DNA of 64,000 nucleotides. Source: Aldehydirespirator sp965116665 (GTDB lineage: Bacteria > Actinomycetota > Acidimicrobiia > Acidimicrobiales > Aldehydirespiratoraceae). Below the pieces are notes generated by a model. That model made no database searches and was not told the DNA's origin. It was given only the letters and a program-made list of their open reading frames with translations. Shown here piece by piece: positions 54,116 to 62,712 of the stretch (the stretch's first letter is position 1; each line of letters begins with the position of its first letter). Location: positions 3,596,001-3,660,000 of the forward strand of contig OZ220709.1 of the NCBI GenBank assembly GCA_965116665.1, in the 5' to 3' direction. The position numbers and the translations under genes were made by a program.

Positions 54116-55795
54116 ATGCACGCAGCCGCACCGCAACGCGCCGGCGCCCCTCCGGGCGGCGTGAGAGCCCCCACCGGTGCCGCGCTCACATGCCGGGACT
54201 GGCCCCAGGAGGCCGCCTTCCGGATGCTGCAGAACAATCTCGATCCCGATGTGGCCGAGCGTCCCGACGAGCTCGTCGTCTACGGGGGCACCGGCAGGGC
54301 GGCCCGGTCGTGGGACGCATACCGCGCCATGATCCGGGCACTGACCGGCCTGGCCGGTGACGAGACCCTGCTGGTGCAGTCGGGCAAGCCGGTCGGCGTG
54401 GTCCCCACCCACGAGTGGGCGCCCAGAGTGCTCATCGCCAACTCCAACCTGGTGCCCGAGTGGGGCACGTGGGACGAGTTCCGCCGCCTGGAGCATCTCG
54501 GCCTGACCATGTTCGGACAGATGACGGCGGGATCGTGGATCTACATCGGCACCCAGGGCATCCTGCAGGGCACTTACGAGTGCTTCGGGGCCATCGCCCG
54601 CAAACGGTTCGCCGGATCGCTGGCGGGAACGCTGACCGTCACCGCCGGGCTGGGCGGGATGGGCGGCGCCCAGCCGCTGGCCATCACCATGAACGAGGGG
54701 GTGGCGCTGTGCATCGAGGTCGACCCGGTGCGGGCCGCGCGGCGGGTGGAGACCCGGTATCTCGACGTGGTCGCCGACGGGTACGCCGACGCGCTGAGAC
54801 GTTGCGAGGAGGCCCGGAGGGCTCGCCGCCCGTTGTCGGTGGGACTGGTCGGCAACGCCGCCGACATCGTGCCCCGCCTTCTGGCCGACGAAGTCACCGC
54901 CGACATCGTCACCGACCAGACCTCGGCGCACGACCCGCTGACGTACGTTCCCAACGATCTGACCCCCGAGGCGGCCACCGAGATGGCCCGCAGCCAGCCC
55001 GACGAACTCATCCGCCGGGCCCGGGCGGCCATGGCCACCCACGTCGACGCCATGGTGGGCTTCGCCGACGCCGGCGCCGAGGTGTTCGACTACGGCAACA
55101 GCCTGCGGGCCGAGGCCGCCCTCGGAGGCTGCGAGCGGGCCTTCGACTACCCCGGCTTCCTTCCCGCCTACATCCGTCCCCTCTTCTGCGAGGGCAAGGG
55201 GCCGTTCCGCTGGGTGGCACTGTCCGGCGACCCGGCCGACATCGCAGCCACCGACCGGGCCGTGCTCGAGGAGTTCGGTGACGACGAGGGCCTGAAGCGA
55301 TGGATCACCCTGGCCGGTGAGCGGGTCGCGTTCCAGGGCCTGCCGGCCCGGATCTGCTGGCTGGGCTACGGGGAACGCCACCGGCTGGGACTGCGGTTCA
55401 ACGAGATGGTCCGATCCGGTGAGCTGGCCGCGCCCATCGTCATCGGGCGCGACCACCTCGACTCGGGCTCGGTGGCCTCGCCCTACCGCGAGACCGAGGA
55501 CATGCTCGACGGCAGCGACGCCATCGCCGACTGGCCCCTGCTCAACGCACTGGTCAACACGTCGTCGGGCGCGTCGTGGGTGAGCATCCACCACGGCGGC
55601 GGGGTGGGCATCGGCCGCTCGATCCACGCCGGCCAGGTCAGCGTGGCCGACGGCACAGACCTGGCCGCCCAGAAGCTGGAGCGTGTGCTGCTCAACGACC
55701 CGGCCACCGGAGTGATGCGCCACGTCGACGCCGGCTACGACCGGGCCTGGGAGGTGGCCGCCGAGCGCGGTGTGCACATACCGGCCGCCTCATGA
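54116..55795 (+). CDS. hutU: Urocanate hydratase
   Basis: 559 residues. The NAD-binding segment TAGLGGMGGAQPLAITMNEG is the hallmark. It hydrates urocanate to imidazolone propionate. Its stop overlaps the ATG of the deformylase homologue (ATGA), so the operon is translationally coupled. Confidence 0.97.
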   Translation: MHAAAPQRAGAPPGGVRAPTGAALTCRDWPQEAAFRMLQNNLDPDVAERPDELVVYGGTGRAARSWDAYRAMIRALTGLAGDETLLVQSGKPVGVVPTHEWAPRVLIANSNLVPEWGTWDEFRRLEHLGLTMFGQMTAGSWIYIGTQGILQGTYECFGAIARKRFAGSLAGTLTVTAGLGGMGGAQPLAITMNEGVALCIEVDPVRAARRVETRYLDVVADGYADALRRCEEARRARRPLSVGLVGNAADIVPRLLADEVTADIVTDQTSAHDPLTYVPNDLTPEAATEMARSQPDELIRRARAAMATHVDAMVGFADAGAEVFDYGNSLRAEAALGGCERAFDYPGFLPAYIRPLFCEGKGPFRWVALSGDPADIAATDRAVLEEFGDDEGLKRWITLAGERVAFQGLPARICWLGYGERHRLGLRFNEMVRSGELAAPIVIGRDHLDSGSVASPYRETEDMLDGSDAIADWPLLNALVNTSSGASWVSIHHGGGVGIGRSIHAGQVSVADGTDLAAQKLERVLLNDPATGVMRHVDAGYDRAWEVAAERGVHIPAAS

Positions 55796-56361
55796 CTGTC
55801 CGCGACGTCCTCTCCATCGGCCATCCGGCACTGCGGGCTGAGGCCACCGCGGTGCCGCCGTCGGAGATCGCCGGCGAGCGGGTCCAAGGCATCATCGACG
55901 ACCTCATCGACACCATGCGCCACGCCCGCGGGGCGGGGCTGGCCGCCAACCAGATCGGCGAGACGGCCCGGATCGTCGTCATCGAGGTGAACGACAACCC
56001 CCGCTACCCCTACAAGCCGCCGATCCCGCTGACCGTCGCCGTCAACCCGGAGCTCGAGGTGCTCGGCGACGAGACCGTGGTCATCAACGAGGGCTGCCTG
56101 TCGGTGCCGCTGCGGGGCGACGTGATCCGCTCGGTCAATCTCCGGGTCCGCTACCTCGACCGCGACGGCAACGAGCACTGCACCCGAGCACGGGGTCTGA
56201 CCGCGGGAACCTGGCAGCACGAATGCGACCACCTCGACGGCGTCCTGATCACCGACCGGGCCGACCGGGCCAGCCTGTGCACCTGGGAGGAGTTCGAGCG
56301 GCACCATCGCGACGCCTTCATCGAACGCATCTCTGAGTTCGTCGAGCGGGTCGGCTCATGA
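55792..56361 (+). CDS. Peptide-deformylase homologue in the hut operon
   Basis: 189 residues with all three deformylase metal/catalytic motifs intact: GAGLAANQIG (motif 1), NEGCLSVP (motif 2) and QHECDHLDG (motif 3, HExxH). Canonical enzymes remove formyl from N-formylmethionyl peptides. Here the gene is sandwiched between hutU and hutF by 4-nt overlaps, and hutF would yield N-formylglutamate, whose deformylase (hutG) is absent from the window. A hut-specific deformylase is therefore a plausible role, but a housekeeping deformylase cannot be excluded by sequence alone. Confidence 0.9.
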   Translation: MTVRDVLSIGHPALRAEATAVPPSEIAGERVQGIIDDLIDTMRHARGAGLAANQIGETARIVVIEVNDNPRYPYKPPIPLTVAVNPELEVLGDETVVINEGCLSVPLRGDVIRSVNLRVRYLDRDGNEHCTRARGLTAGTWQHECDHLDGVLITDRADRASLCTWEEFERHHRDAFIERISEFVERVGS

Positions 56362-56465
56362 CAGTCCGGCGAATTGACGAGTCCCACGGCCGAACTAGTG
56401 TCAAAAATCCACCGTATAGGTGGGAAAAGTCGACACAAGTTCGTCGACACCGGGGAGCCGCGAGC

Positions 56466-57902
56466 ATGACGGCGCGGTACTGGTGCGAACTGGCGTGGCT
56501 GGGAGGATCCCGGGCCGAGCCCGGGGTGGTGATCGAGGTGGACGGCGACCGCATCGCCGACGTGGCCTCAGGCGTGCGGACCCGGCCCGAGGACGCCGTG
56601 CCCCTGGCGGGCCTCACCCTGCCGGCGCTGGCCAACGCCCACAGCCATGCCTTCCACCGGGCCCTGCGAGGCCGTACCCACTGCGGCCGGGGCAACTTCT
56701 GGACCTGGCGCGACCTGATGTACCGGGTGGCGGCCCGCCTCGACCCCGATCGCTACCACCGGCTGGCCCGGGCGGTGTTCGCCGAGATGGCCCTGGCCGG
56801 CATCGGAGTGGTGGGCGAGTTCCACTACGTCCACCACCGGCCCGACGGCGGCGCCTACGACGATCCCAACGCGATGGGCAAGGCGCTAGTCGCCGCGGCC
56901 CAAGACGCCGGACTCCGGCTGACCCTGCTCGACACCCTCTACCTGCACGGCGGCTTAAGCGCAGCCCCAGACGCCGGCTCGGACCGCGGCCCAGACGCCG
57001 ACCTACACGCAGGCGCAGACGCAGCCCCAGACGCCGGCTCGGACCGCGGCTACAGCCCGCTGAAGCCTGAGCAGGCCCGCTTCAGCGACGGCACCGCTGA
57101 ACGCTGGGCCGAGCGGGCCGAAGCCTTGGCCGTGGCCGTATCCGGGCCGGAGGTGAAGGTGGGCGCGGCGGTGCACTCGGTGCGGGCCGTCGACCCGGCT
57201 TCCATCAAGGTGGCCGTCGACTGGGCCCGGGACCGGGGCGCGCCCCTGCATTTCCATGCCTCGGAGCAACCCGCCGAGAACGAGCAGTGTCTCGCGGTGC
57301 ACGGCCGGACCCCGGTAGAGGTGATCTCGGAGGCCGGTGGTCTGGGCCCCGGCACGACCCTGGTCCACGCCACCCACGTCGCCGAGCACGACCGGACCCT
57401 CATCGGCGAGGCCGGGGCCTTTTGCTGTTTCTGCCCGACCACCGAGCACGACCTGGCCGACGGAGTGGGTCCGGCCGAGGCGCTCGTCCGGTCGGGAGCC
57501 CGGCTGTGCGTGGGCTCGGACTCGCACGCCGTGATCGACCTGTTCGAGGAGGTCAGAACGGTCGAGCTCGACCAGCGGGCCGCCACCGGCGACCGGGGCG
57601 TGTTCGGGGTGGAGGAGCTGGCATCCATGGCCACCTCAGCCGGCTACCGGTCCCTCGGCTGGCCCGACGGCGGCACCCTGGAGGCGGGCGCGCTGGCCGA
57701 CTTCGCCACCGTCGGCCTCGACTCGGTCCGCCTGGCCGGCATCGACGACGACCGCGCCCTGACCGCAGTGGTCTTCGCGGCCACCGCGGCCGATGTGCGC
57801 CACCTGGTGGTGGGCGGGCAGGCGATCGTGCGCGGCGGCGTTCACACCTCCATAGACGCAGCCGCCGAGCTGCGGGCCGCGGTGAAGGAGATCGTGTCGT
57901 GA
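56466..57902 (+). CDS. hutF: Formimidoylglutamate deiminase
   Basis: 478-residue amidohydrolase. LPALANAHSHAFHRALRG supplies the metal-binding histidines, FHASEQPAENEQC and VHATHVAEHD the later ones, and GSDSHAVIDLFEE the metal aspartate. It converts N-formimino-glutamate to N-formyl-glutamate plus ammonia. ATG at 56466 chosen; an upstream in-frame ATG at 56358 overlaps the preceding stop but gives a non-family extension. Residues about 165-195 hold a repeated insertion (AAPDAGSDRG twice) absent from typical homologues. Confidence 0.92.
   Translation: MTARYWCELAWLGGSRAEPGVVIEVDGDRIADVASGVRTRPEDAVPLAGLTLPALANAHSHAFHRALRGRTHCGRGNFWTWRDLMYRVAARLDPDRYHRLARAVFAEMALAGIGVVGEFHYVHHRPDGGAYDDPNAMGKALVAAAQDAGLRLTLLDTLYLHGGLSAAPDAGSDRGPDADLHAGADAAPDAGSDRGYSPLKPEQARFSDGTAERWAERAEALAVAVSGPEVKVGAAVHSVRAVDPASIKVAVDWARDRGAPLHFHASEQPAENEQCLAVHGRTPVEVISEAGGLGPGTTLVHATHVAEHDRTLIGEAGAFCCFCPTTEHDLADGVGPAEALVRSGARLCVGSDSHAVIDLFEEVRTVELDQRAATGDRGVFGVEELASMATSAGYRSLGWPDGGTLEAGALADFATVGLDSVRLAGIDDDRALTAVVFAATAADVRHLVVGGQAIVRGGVHTSIDAAAELRAAVKEIVS
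56961..57050 (+). repeat. In-frame duplicated 30-bp sequence within hutF
   Basis: GCAGCCCCAGACGCCGGCTC and the following GGACCGCGGC occur at 56961-56990 and again at 57021-57050, encoding AAPDAGSDRG twice. Likely a slippage or duplication insertion in a surface loop. Confidence 0.85.
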
Positions 57903-59098
57903 CGCTGGTGATAGACAACATCGGCGAGCTGGTCACCAACGACCCCTCGCTGGGGGACGGCCCGCTCGGCGTGATCGCCGGCGCGTCCGTCGTCGTCGAC
58001 GGCGACACCGTGGTGGCGGTGGGCCCGGCCGGCGCGGTGGCCGACGAGCGCATCGACGCGGGCGGCCGGTGCGTGCTGCCGGGATTCGTGGACTCCCACA
58101 CCCACCTGGTGTTCGCGGGCGACCGGTCCGAGGAGTTCACCCGGCGGATGGCGGGCGAGCCCTACGACGGAGGCGGGATCCGGGTCACGACCGACGCCAC
58201 CCGCAACGCGGGCCGGGATGCGCTGCGCTCCGCCCTCGACAAGCGCCTGGCCGAGGTCCACCGGGCCGGCACCACGACGGTGGAGATCAAGACCGGCTAC
58301 GGGCTGTCGGTGGACTCGGAGGTCGAGTTGGCCTCCCTGGCCGCGGAGGCCACCCCGGAAGCCACCTTCCTGGGAGCCCACCTGCTGCCCGGCGAGTACC
58401 AGGGGCGGGCCGACGAGTACGTCGAGCTGGTCTGTGGCCCCATGCTCGACGCGGTCCACAACCGGGTTTGCTGGATCGACGTGTTCTGCGAGACCGGGGC
58501 CTTCGACGCCGACCAGTCCCGGGCCGTACTGGAGGCGGGTCGGGCAGCCGGACTGGGCCTGCGGCTTCACGCCAACCAGCTCGGCCACGGACCCGGTGTC
58601 CAGCTCGGCGTCGAGATGGGCTGCACGTCGGTCGACCACTGCACCTACCTGTCCGACGACGACATCGAAGCCCTGGCCGCCAGCGACACGGTGGCCACTT
58701 TCCTGCCCGCCACCGACTTCTCCACCCGCCAGCCCTACCCGGACGCCCGGCGGGCCATCGACGCCGGCGTGAAGGTGGCGATGGCCTCGAACTGCAATCC
58801 GGGCTCGAGCTACACCACCTCACTGTCGTTCTGCATCGCCATGGCCGTTCGCGACATGGGCATGACCATCGACGAGGCCGTCGCTGCGGTCACCACCGGA
58901 GGGGCGGCCGCGCTGGGCCGCTCCGATGTCGGTCGCATCGTCTCCGGCGGCCCCGCCCACTTGACCGTCCTCGACGCTCCCAGCCGCCACCATCTCGCCT
59001 ACCGGCCCGGCGTCCCACTGATCTGGCGGACCCTGGGGGCCGGCTATCGCCTGGAGCCCGCCGGCGACCAGACTCAACCCCGAATGCACAAGGAGTAG
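57899..59098 (+). CDS. hutI: Imidazolonepropionase
   Basis: 399 residues; amidohydrolase with VDSHTHLVFAGDR metal motif, EIKTGYGLSVD, and LHANQLGHGPG, then ATDFSTRQPYPD. It opens the imidazolone ring to N-formimino-glutamate. GTG start overlaps the hutF stop by 4 nt. Confidence 0.96.
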   Translation: MTLVIDNIGELVTNDPSLGDGPLGVIAGASVVVDGDTVVAVGPAGAVADERIDAGGRCVLPGFVDSHTHLVFAGDRSEEFTRRMAGEPYDGGGIRVTTDATRNAGRDALRSALDKRLAEVHRAGTTTVEIKTGYGLSVDSEVELASLAAEATPEATFLGAHLLPGEYQGRADEYVELVCGPMLDAVHNRVCWIDVFCETGAFDADQSRAVLEAGRAAGLGLRLHANQLGHGPGVQLGVEMGCTSVDHCTYLSDDDIEALAASDTVATFLPATDFSTRQPYPDARRAIDAGVKVAMASNCNPGSSYTTSLSFCIAMAVRDMGMTIDEAVAAVTTGGAAALGRSDVGRIVSGGPAHLTVLDAPSRHHLAYRPGVPLIWRTLGAGYRLEPAGDQTQPRMHKE

Positions 59099-59100
59099 AC

Positions 59101-60579
59101 ATGACCAGCGATGAACTGACCAGCACCGTCCCCAACCCCACCGAGCACAACCAGTGGTATCCCTTCGCCAACCGGCCCCTGCCGCCGGAGGTGGACGGGC
59201 AGGCCGTCAACCCGGCCGCCATCCCGGTGTTCGACGCGGTGCCGCTGCCGTCCAGGGCCCGGTTCGTGGTGGTCGGCGCGGGCGTGCACGGGCTGTCCAG
59301 CGCCTACCACCTGGCCATGTACCTGCAACGCACCGGCAAGGGCTCGGGCCGCGACGTGGTGCTGATCGACAAGCAGGGCCCGGGCGCGGGCGCTACCGGG
59401 CTGGCCTGCGGCTGCATCCGCAACATGTACATGACCGGTCCTCTGCACGCCATCCTTCGGGCCAGTGTGGAGGTGTGGGAGTCCGACCCGGTGAACTTCG
59501 GCTTCCAGCAGGTCGGCTACGTGTCGGTGGGCGAGTCCAACCAGACCGAGGACTACCTGAAGCTCCAGGCGTCGCAGGCGGCCAGCGGCTACCCCTCCGA
59601 CGTGTACACCGGCTCGGAGGCCCGGGCCTTCCTCACCAACCTGTGGCCCGACTTCAAGACCGAGAACTGCGACGTGGTGCTGCACGAGCACCGCTCCGGG
59701 TATGCGGGCACCCACATGGCGGTGTGGGGCCTCGACCAGAAGTGCCGCCAGTGGGGCGTGCAGCGGGCCTACGGCGCCGCCGTGACCGGCTACCGGCTCG
59801 ACGCCTCGGGGTCGGTGACCGCGGTCGAGACCGATCAGGGGTCCATCGCCTGCGAGCAGGTGATCGTGGGCGCGGGGGCGTGGACTCCCGAGCACTGGGA
59901 GTGGCTGGGCGGTCCCTCCCGCCTCGACGTGGCGTATCCCGACGGCCACGTCGAGTCACAGATGGACATGTGGACGTACTGGCGTTTGCTGGAGGGCGAG
60001 GTCCTGCTGCCCTCCGGCGTCGATTTCCGCACCGCCCAGCACCGCGACTCGCCGGTGCTGCACGTGGAGTTGATGAACACGCCGGTGTACTCCGACGACG
60101 GCCGGTTCCTCAAGGACCACTTCTACACCTACGTGCGCTACGCGGCGGAGCGGGTGGGCGCGCCCGGCCTGCAGGGCGGGACGATCCCGGTGCGGATCGG
60201 GCCCCGGGCGGCGGTGGAGCCCTACGGCCACCTGAACGACACCTACCAGGCCGAGGAGTGGTTTGCCGACTACTACTGCGCGACGTTGGGCATGCTGTTC
60301 AAGCGGCTGGAGAACTTGCGCCCGTTCTTCAAGGAGCGCCGCAACGGCGGCATCGGCGCGTTCACCCCCGACAACGTGCCCGTGTTCGACTACGTGGCCG
60401 ACAACGCATGGGTGATCGCCGACTCCAACCACGGATTCAAGATGATCGGGGTGGGCAAGCTCACCGCCGAGATGCTGGTGCACGGCCACAAGCCCGACGA
60501 ACTCAAGCCGTTCACACTCGACCGCTACCGCACCGGCGCCACCTTCGGTAACCGCAACTCCAACTGCCCCTGGGTCTAG
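59101..60579 (+). CDS. FAD-dependent DAO-family oxidoreductase (sarcosine-oxidase-like)
   Basis: 492 residues. FAD motif VVVGAGVHGLSSAYHLA at about 60-76; then GPGAGATGLACGCIRNMYM, and DSNHGFKMIGVGKL at the end, matching sarcosine/dimethylglycine oxidase-type beta subunits. It starts 2 nt after hutI, so it belongs to the hut transcript. The natural substrate is unclear: an N-methylated amino acid or a histidine-derived betaine would fit this position. Confidence 0.8.
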   Translation: MTSDELTSTVPNPTEHNQWYPFANRPLPPEVDGQAVNPAAIPVFDAVPLPSRARFVVVGAGVHGLSSAYHLAMYLQRTGKGSGRDVVLIDKQGPGAGATGLACGCIRNMYMTGPLHAILRASVEVWESDPVNFGFQQVGYVSVGESNQTEDYLKLQASQAASGYPSDVYTGSEARAFLTNLWPDFKTENCDVVLHEHRSGYAGTHMAVWGLDQKCRQWGVQRAYGAAVTGYRLDASGSVTAVETDQGSIACEQVIVGAGAWTPEHWEWLGGPSRLDVAYPDGHVESQMDMWTYWRLLEGEVLLPSGVDFRTAQHRDSPVLHVELMNTPVYSDDGRFLKDHFYTYVRYAAERVGAPGLQGGTIPVRIGPRAAVEPYGHLNDTYQAEEWFADYYCATLGMLFKRLENLRPFFKERRNGGIGAFTPDNVPVFDYVADNAWVIADSNHGFKMIGVGKLTAEMLVHGHKPDELKPFTLDRYRTGATFGNRNSNCPWV

Positions 60580-60590
60580 GCCGCCCAGCC

Positions 60591-60638
60591 AAATTGATGG
60601 CGATAATGGGCGTCCAGTGCCCAATATGTCATCAATTT
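60591..60638. terminator. Long stem-loop between convergent genes
   Basis: AAATTGATG and CATCAATTT form a 9-bp outer stem; TGGGC and GCCCA form an inner one. AT-rich ends and a position between convergent genes suggest a bidirectional terminator. Confidence 0.55.
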
Positions 60639-60662
60639 CGCAGCATGAGGCCGGCTACCGGC

Positions 60663-61385
60663 TCAGCCCGCGAAGGTGGCCAGCCACTGCTCGCGGCTGG
60701 TGGGCCGGAACACGTAGTTGCGCTCGCGGGTGATGCCCATGGTGGCCGACGACTCCATCGAGTAGCGGTGCCCGGGGTACAGCACGGCGTCGTCGGGCAC
60801 CCGGGCCAGCCGGGTGGTGAGGCTCTCGTACATCTGGGCCGGGTCGGAACCCGGCAGGTCCATCCGGCCGCAGCCCTCGAGGAACAGCGTGTCGCCGGCC
60901 ACCAGCCGGCCGTCCACCAGGAAGCACTGGCTGCCGGGGGTGTGGCCGGGCGTGGCGATGAGCTCGATGTCGACGGCCCCCACGGTCACCACATCGCCCG
61001 ACGCGTGGCTGATGAGGCAGTCGTCGTCCACGCCGGTGACCTTCTTGACGAGATCGGCCTCGTCGGCCTGTACGTGGACCGGCACCGACACCCGCTCCAG
61101 CAGCCGGGTTATGCCCTCGATGCTGATGCCCATCATCTCGCCGCCCACATGGTCGGGGTGGTAGTGGGTGGCCAGCACGCCGGTGCAGGCCATGCCGTCG
61201 GCGTCGAGCAGGTCGAGGAGGCCTCCGGTGTCATAGGCCGGGTCGACGAGCACGGCCTGGCCGGCCTGGCGGTCGCCGATGGCGTACACGAAGTTGACCA
61301 TCTGGTGAGCCAGCCCGTCGTCGATCGCGAAGTCGCGCCCGGACAGCAGCTGGCGGAAGTAGAGCCGGTCGTCCACGGCAGTCAC
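60663..61385 (-). CDS. Metallo-beta-lactamase-fold hydrolase (glyoxalase II-like)
   Basis: 240 residues. Zn motif ATHYHPDHVGG (HxHxDH), then ATPGHTPGSQCFLVDG and VAGDTLF, the pattern of hydroxyacylglutathione hydrolases and persulfide dioxygenases. The start is set at the GTG at 61385; the next 30 nt upstream are a dispersed repeat. Convergent with the hut operon. Confidence 0.85.
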   Translation of the reverse strand: MTAVDDRLYFRQLLSGRDFAIDDGLAHQMVNFVYAIGDRQAGQAVLVDPAYDTGGLLDLLDADGMACTGVLATHYHPDHVGGEMMGISIEGITRLLERVSVPVHVQADEADLVKKVTGVDDDCLISHASGDVVTVGAVDIELIATPGHTPGSQCFLVDGRLVAGDTLFLEGCGRMDLPGSDPAQMYESLTTRLARVPDDAVLYPGHRYSMESSATMGITRERNYVFRPTSREQWLATFAG

Positions 61386-61391
61386 CCTATT

Positions 61392-61420
61392 CCCGCTCTT
61401 GTTCGCTGCGCTCACGGGCC
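61392..61420 (+). repeat. Dispersed repeat, copy 8 (short)
   Basis: Core only, CCCGCTCTTGTTCGCTGCGC followed by TCACGGGCC. It lies directly upstream of the hydrolase start. Confidence 0.65.
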
Positions 61421-61493
61421 AGAGCCGGTCGTACGGCGCTGGGCCTTCACGGGTCTCTCGGGTTCGAATCCCCCTTTAGCCGCTCAGTCCCTG

Positions 61494-62606
61494 TCACAGG
61501 CCACCGGAACACCGGCCGAGGCTGGGGTAGAGCGTCGGCGTGGAGGGTTCTTGAATGATATTGGACCGGAGGAGTTCTGAGTTTCCGCAGACGCGGAGCC
61601 ATTTGAGTTTCACCAGGCCCGTGAGGTCCAGCGACGTGAGCTGGTTGTTCCCCACCCAGAGGCGAACAAGGGCGCCGAGGTTGGAGAGGCCGGTGATCGG
61701 GGACACGTCGTCGGTCATCTCGTCGTCGTCGTGGTCGTAGGGCCCGAGCTCGTTGTCGTCCAGGTACAGGCCTCTGAGACTGGTGAGGTCGGAGACGTCG
61801 ATGGAGGCGAGGTCGTTGCCGTCCAGGCCCAGAGCGAGAAGCTTGGAGAGGTCGGAGACGTCGACTGACGTGAGGCTGTTGCGGTTCAGGAGCAGACGGA
61901 TGAGCCTGGTGCTGTTGGAGGCGTCGATAGAGGTGAGCTCGTTGTCGGTCAGCGACAGCTCCGTGAGTCCGGTGAGGTTGGAGAGCCCGATGATCGGGAA
62001 CACGTCGTCGGTCATGTCGTCGTCGTCGTCGTCGTAGGGCCCGAGCTCGTTGTCGTCCAGACTGATGTAGTAGAGGGCGGTGTTGTTTGTGAGGTCGATG
62101 GACTCGAAGTCGTTCCCGTCCGCCTTCAGGTAGCCGAGCTTGGTCAGATCGTCGAGGCCGGTGATCTCCGTCAGTTCGTTGTCGTCCAGATACAGGATCT
62201 CGACCTTGTCGAGCCCCGTGACGTCGATGGAGGTCAGAGCGTTCTTCCCTACACCGATCCGCTCCAGGGCGGTGTTGGAGGTGAGGTCGATGGAGGAGAG
62301 GTTGTTCTTGCTCAACGCGATAAGGGTGAGACCAGTGGCGTACTCGATCCCGGTGGCGTCGGAGATCTGGCGTTCCCTCGCATCCAGTATGGTGAGTCCT
62401 TGAAGTTCGCCCACAGTGATGTTGGCGCCCGAGCTCTTGCCGAGCGCCGCCTCGATGGCTGCCCGCAGGCCGGTGTCGACCAGGCAGTCCGACGTGAGCA
62501 CGGTGGAGGTGTCGGTGGCGTCGGGACAGGTGACCTGCGCGGGTGCCACCCCGGCCAGCACCGACATCACAAGCATGACCGTGCAGCACGCGCCAAAGAT
62601 CCTCAT
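61494..62606 (-). CDS. Secreted leucine-rich-repeat protein 1
   Basis: 370 residues: signal peptide (MRIFGACCTVMLVMSVLAGV ending APAQ), then about twelve 21-22-residue LRR units (pattern LxxLxLxxNxLTSIDVxGL). Two units have Asp-rich loops (YDDDDDDMTDD, YDHDDDEMTDD). The C-terminus has conserved cysteines. Likely surface or secreted and possibly a protein-binding module. Start at 62606, GGGAGG 9 nt upstream. Paralogue of the next gene. Confidence 0.8.
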   Translation of the reverse strand: MRIFGACCTVMLVMSVLAGVAPAQVTCPDATDTSTVLTSDCLVDTGLRAAIEAALGKSSGANITVGELQGLTILDARERQISDATGIEYATGLTLIALSKNNLSSIDLTSNTALERIGVGKNALTSIDVTGLDKVEILYLDDNELTEITGLDDLTKLGYLKADGNDFESIDLTNNTALYYISLDDNELGPYDDDDDDMTDDVFPIIGLSNLTGLTELSLTDNELTSIDASNSTRLIRLLLNRNSLTSVDVSDLSKLLALGLDGNDLASIDVSDLTSLRGLYLDDNELGPYDHDDDEMTDDVSPITGLSNLGALVRLWVGNNQLTSLDLTGLVKLKWLRVCGNSELLRSNIIQEPSTPTLYPSLGRCSGGL

Positions 62607-62712
62607 GGCGAACAACCTCCCTAAGATCTTCATAGCGAACAATCCGCTATGAGAATGGTAGCGCCAGAGGCTACTCCTTGCATGGGTGGCTAACAGCCCG
62701 CTCAGTTCCCTG

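Noticed and set aside
56358..56465. Alternative hutF start overlapping the deformylase stop
   Set aside because: The added 36 residues do not look like the family, although the ATGA overlap is typical of coupling. I cannot fully exclude it.
61386..61415. N-terminal extension of the metallo-hydrolase (MSAANKSGNR-type)
   Set aside because: It is translated from dispersed repeat copy 8; the GTG at 61385 gives the normal family start.
61445..61480. tRNA gene 3' half (GGGTTCGAATCCC)
   Set aside because: Only a T-arm-like segment is present; no acceptor, D-arm or anticodon arm can be folded. It may be a remnant or chance.
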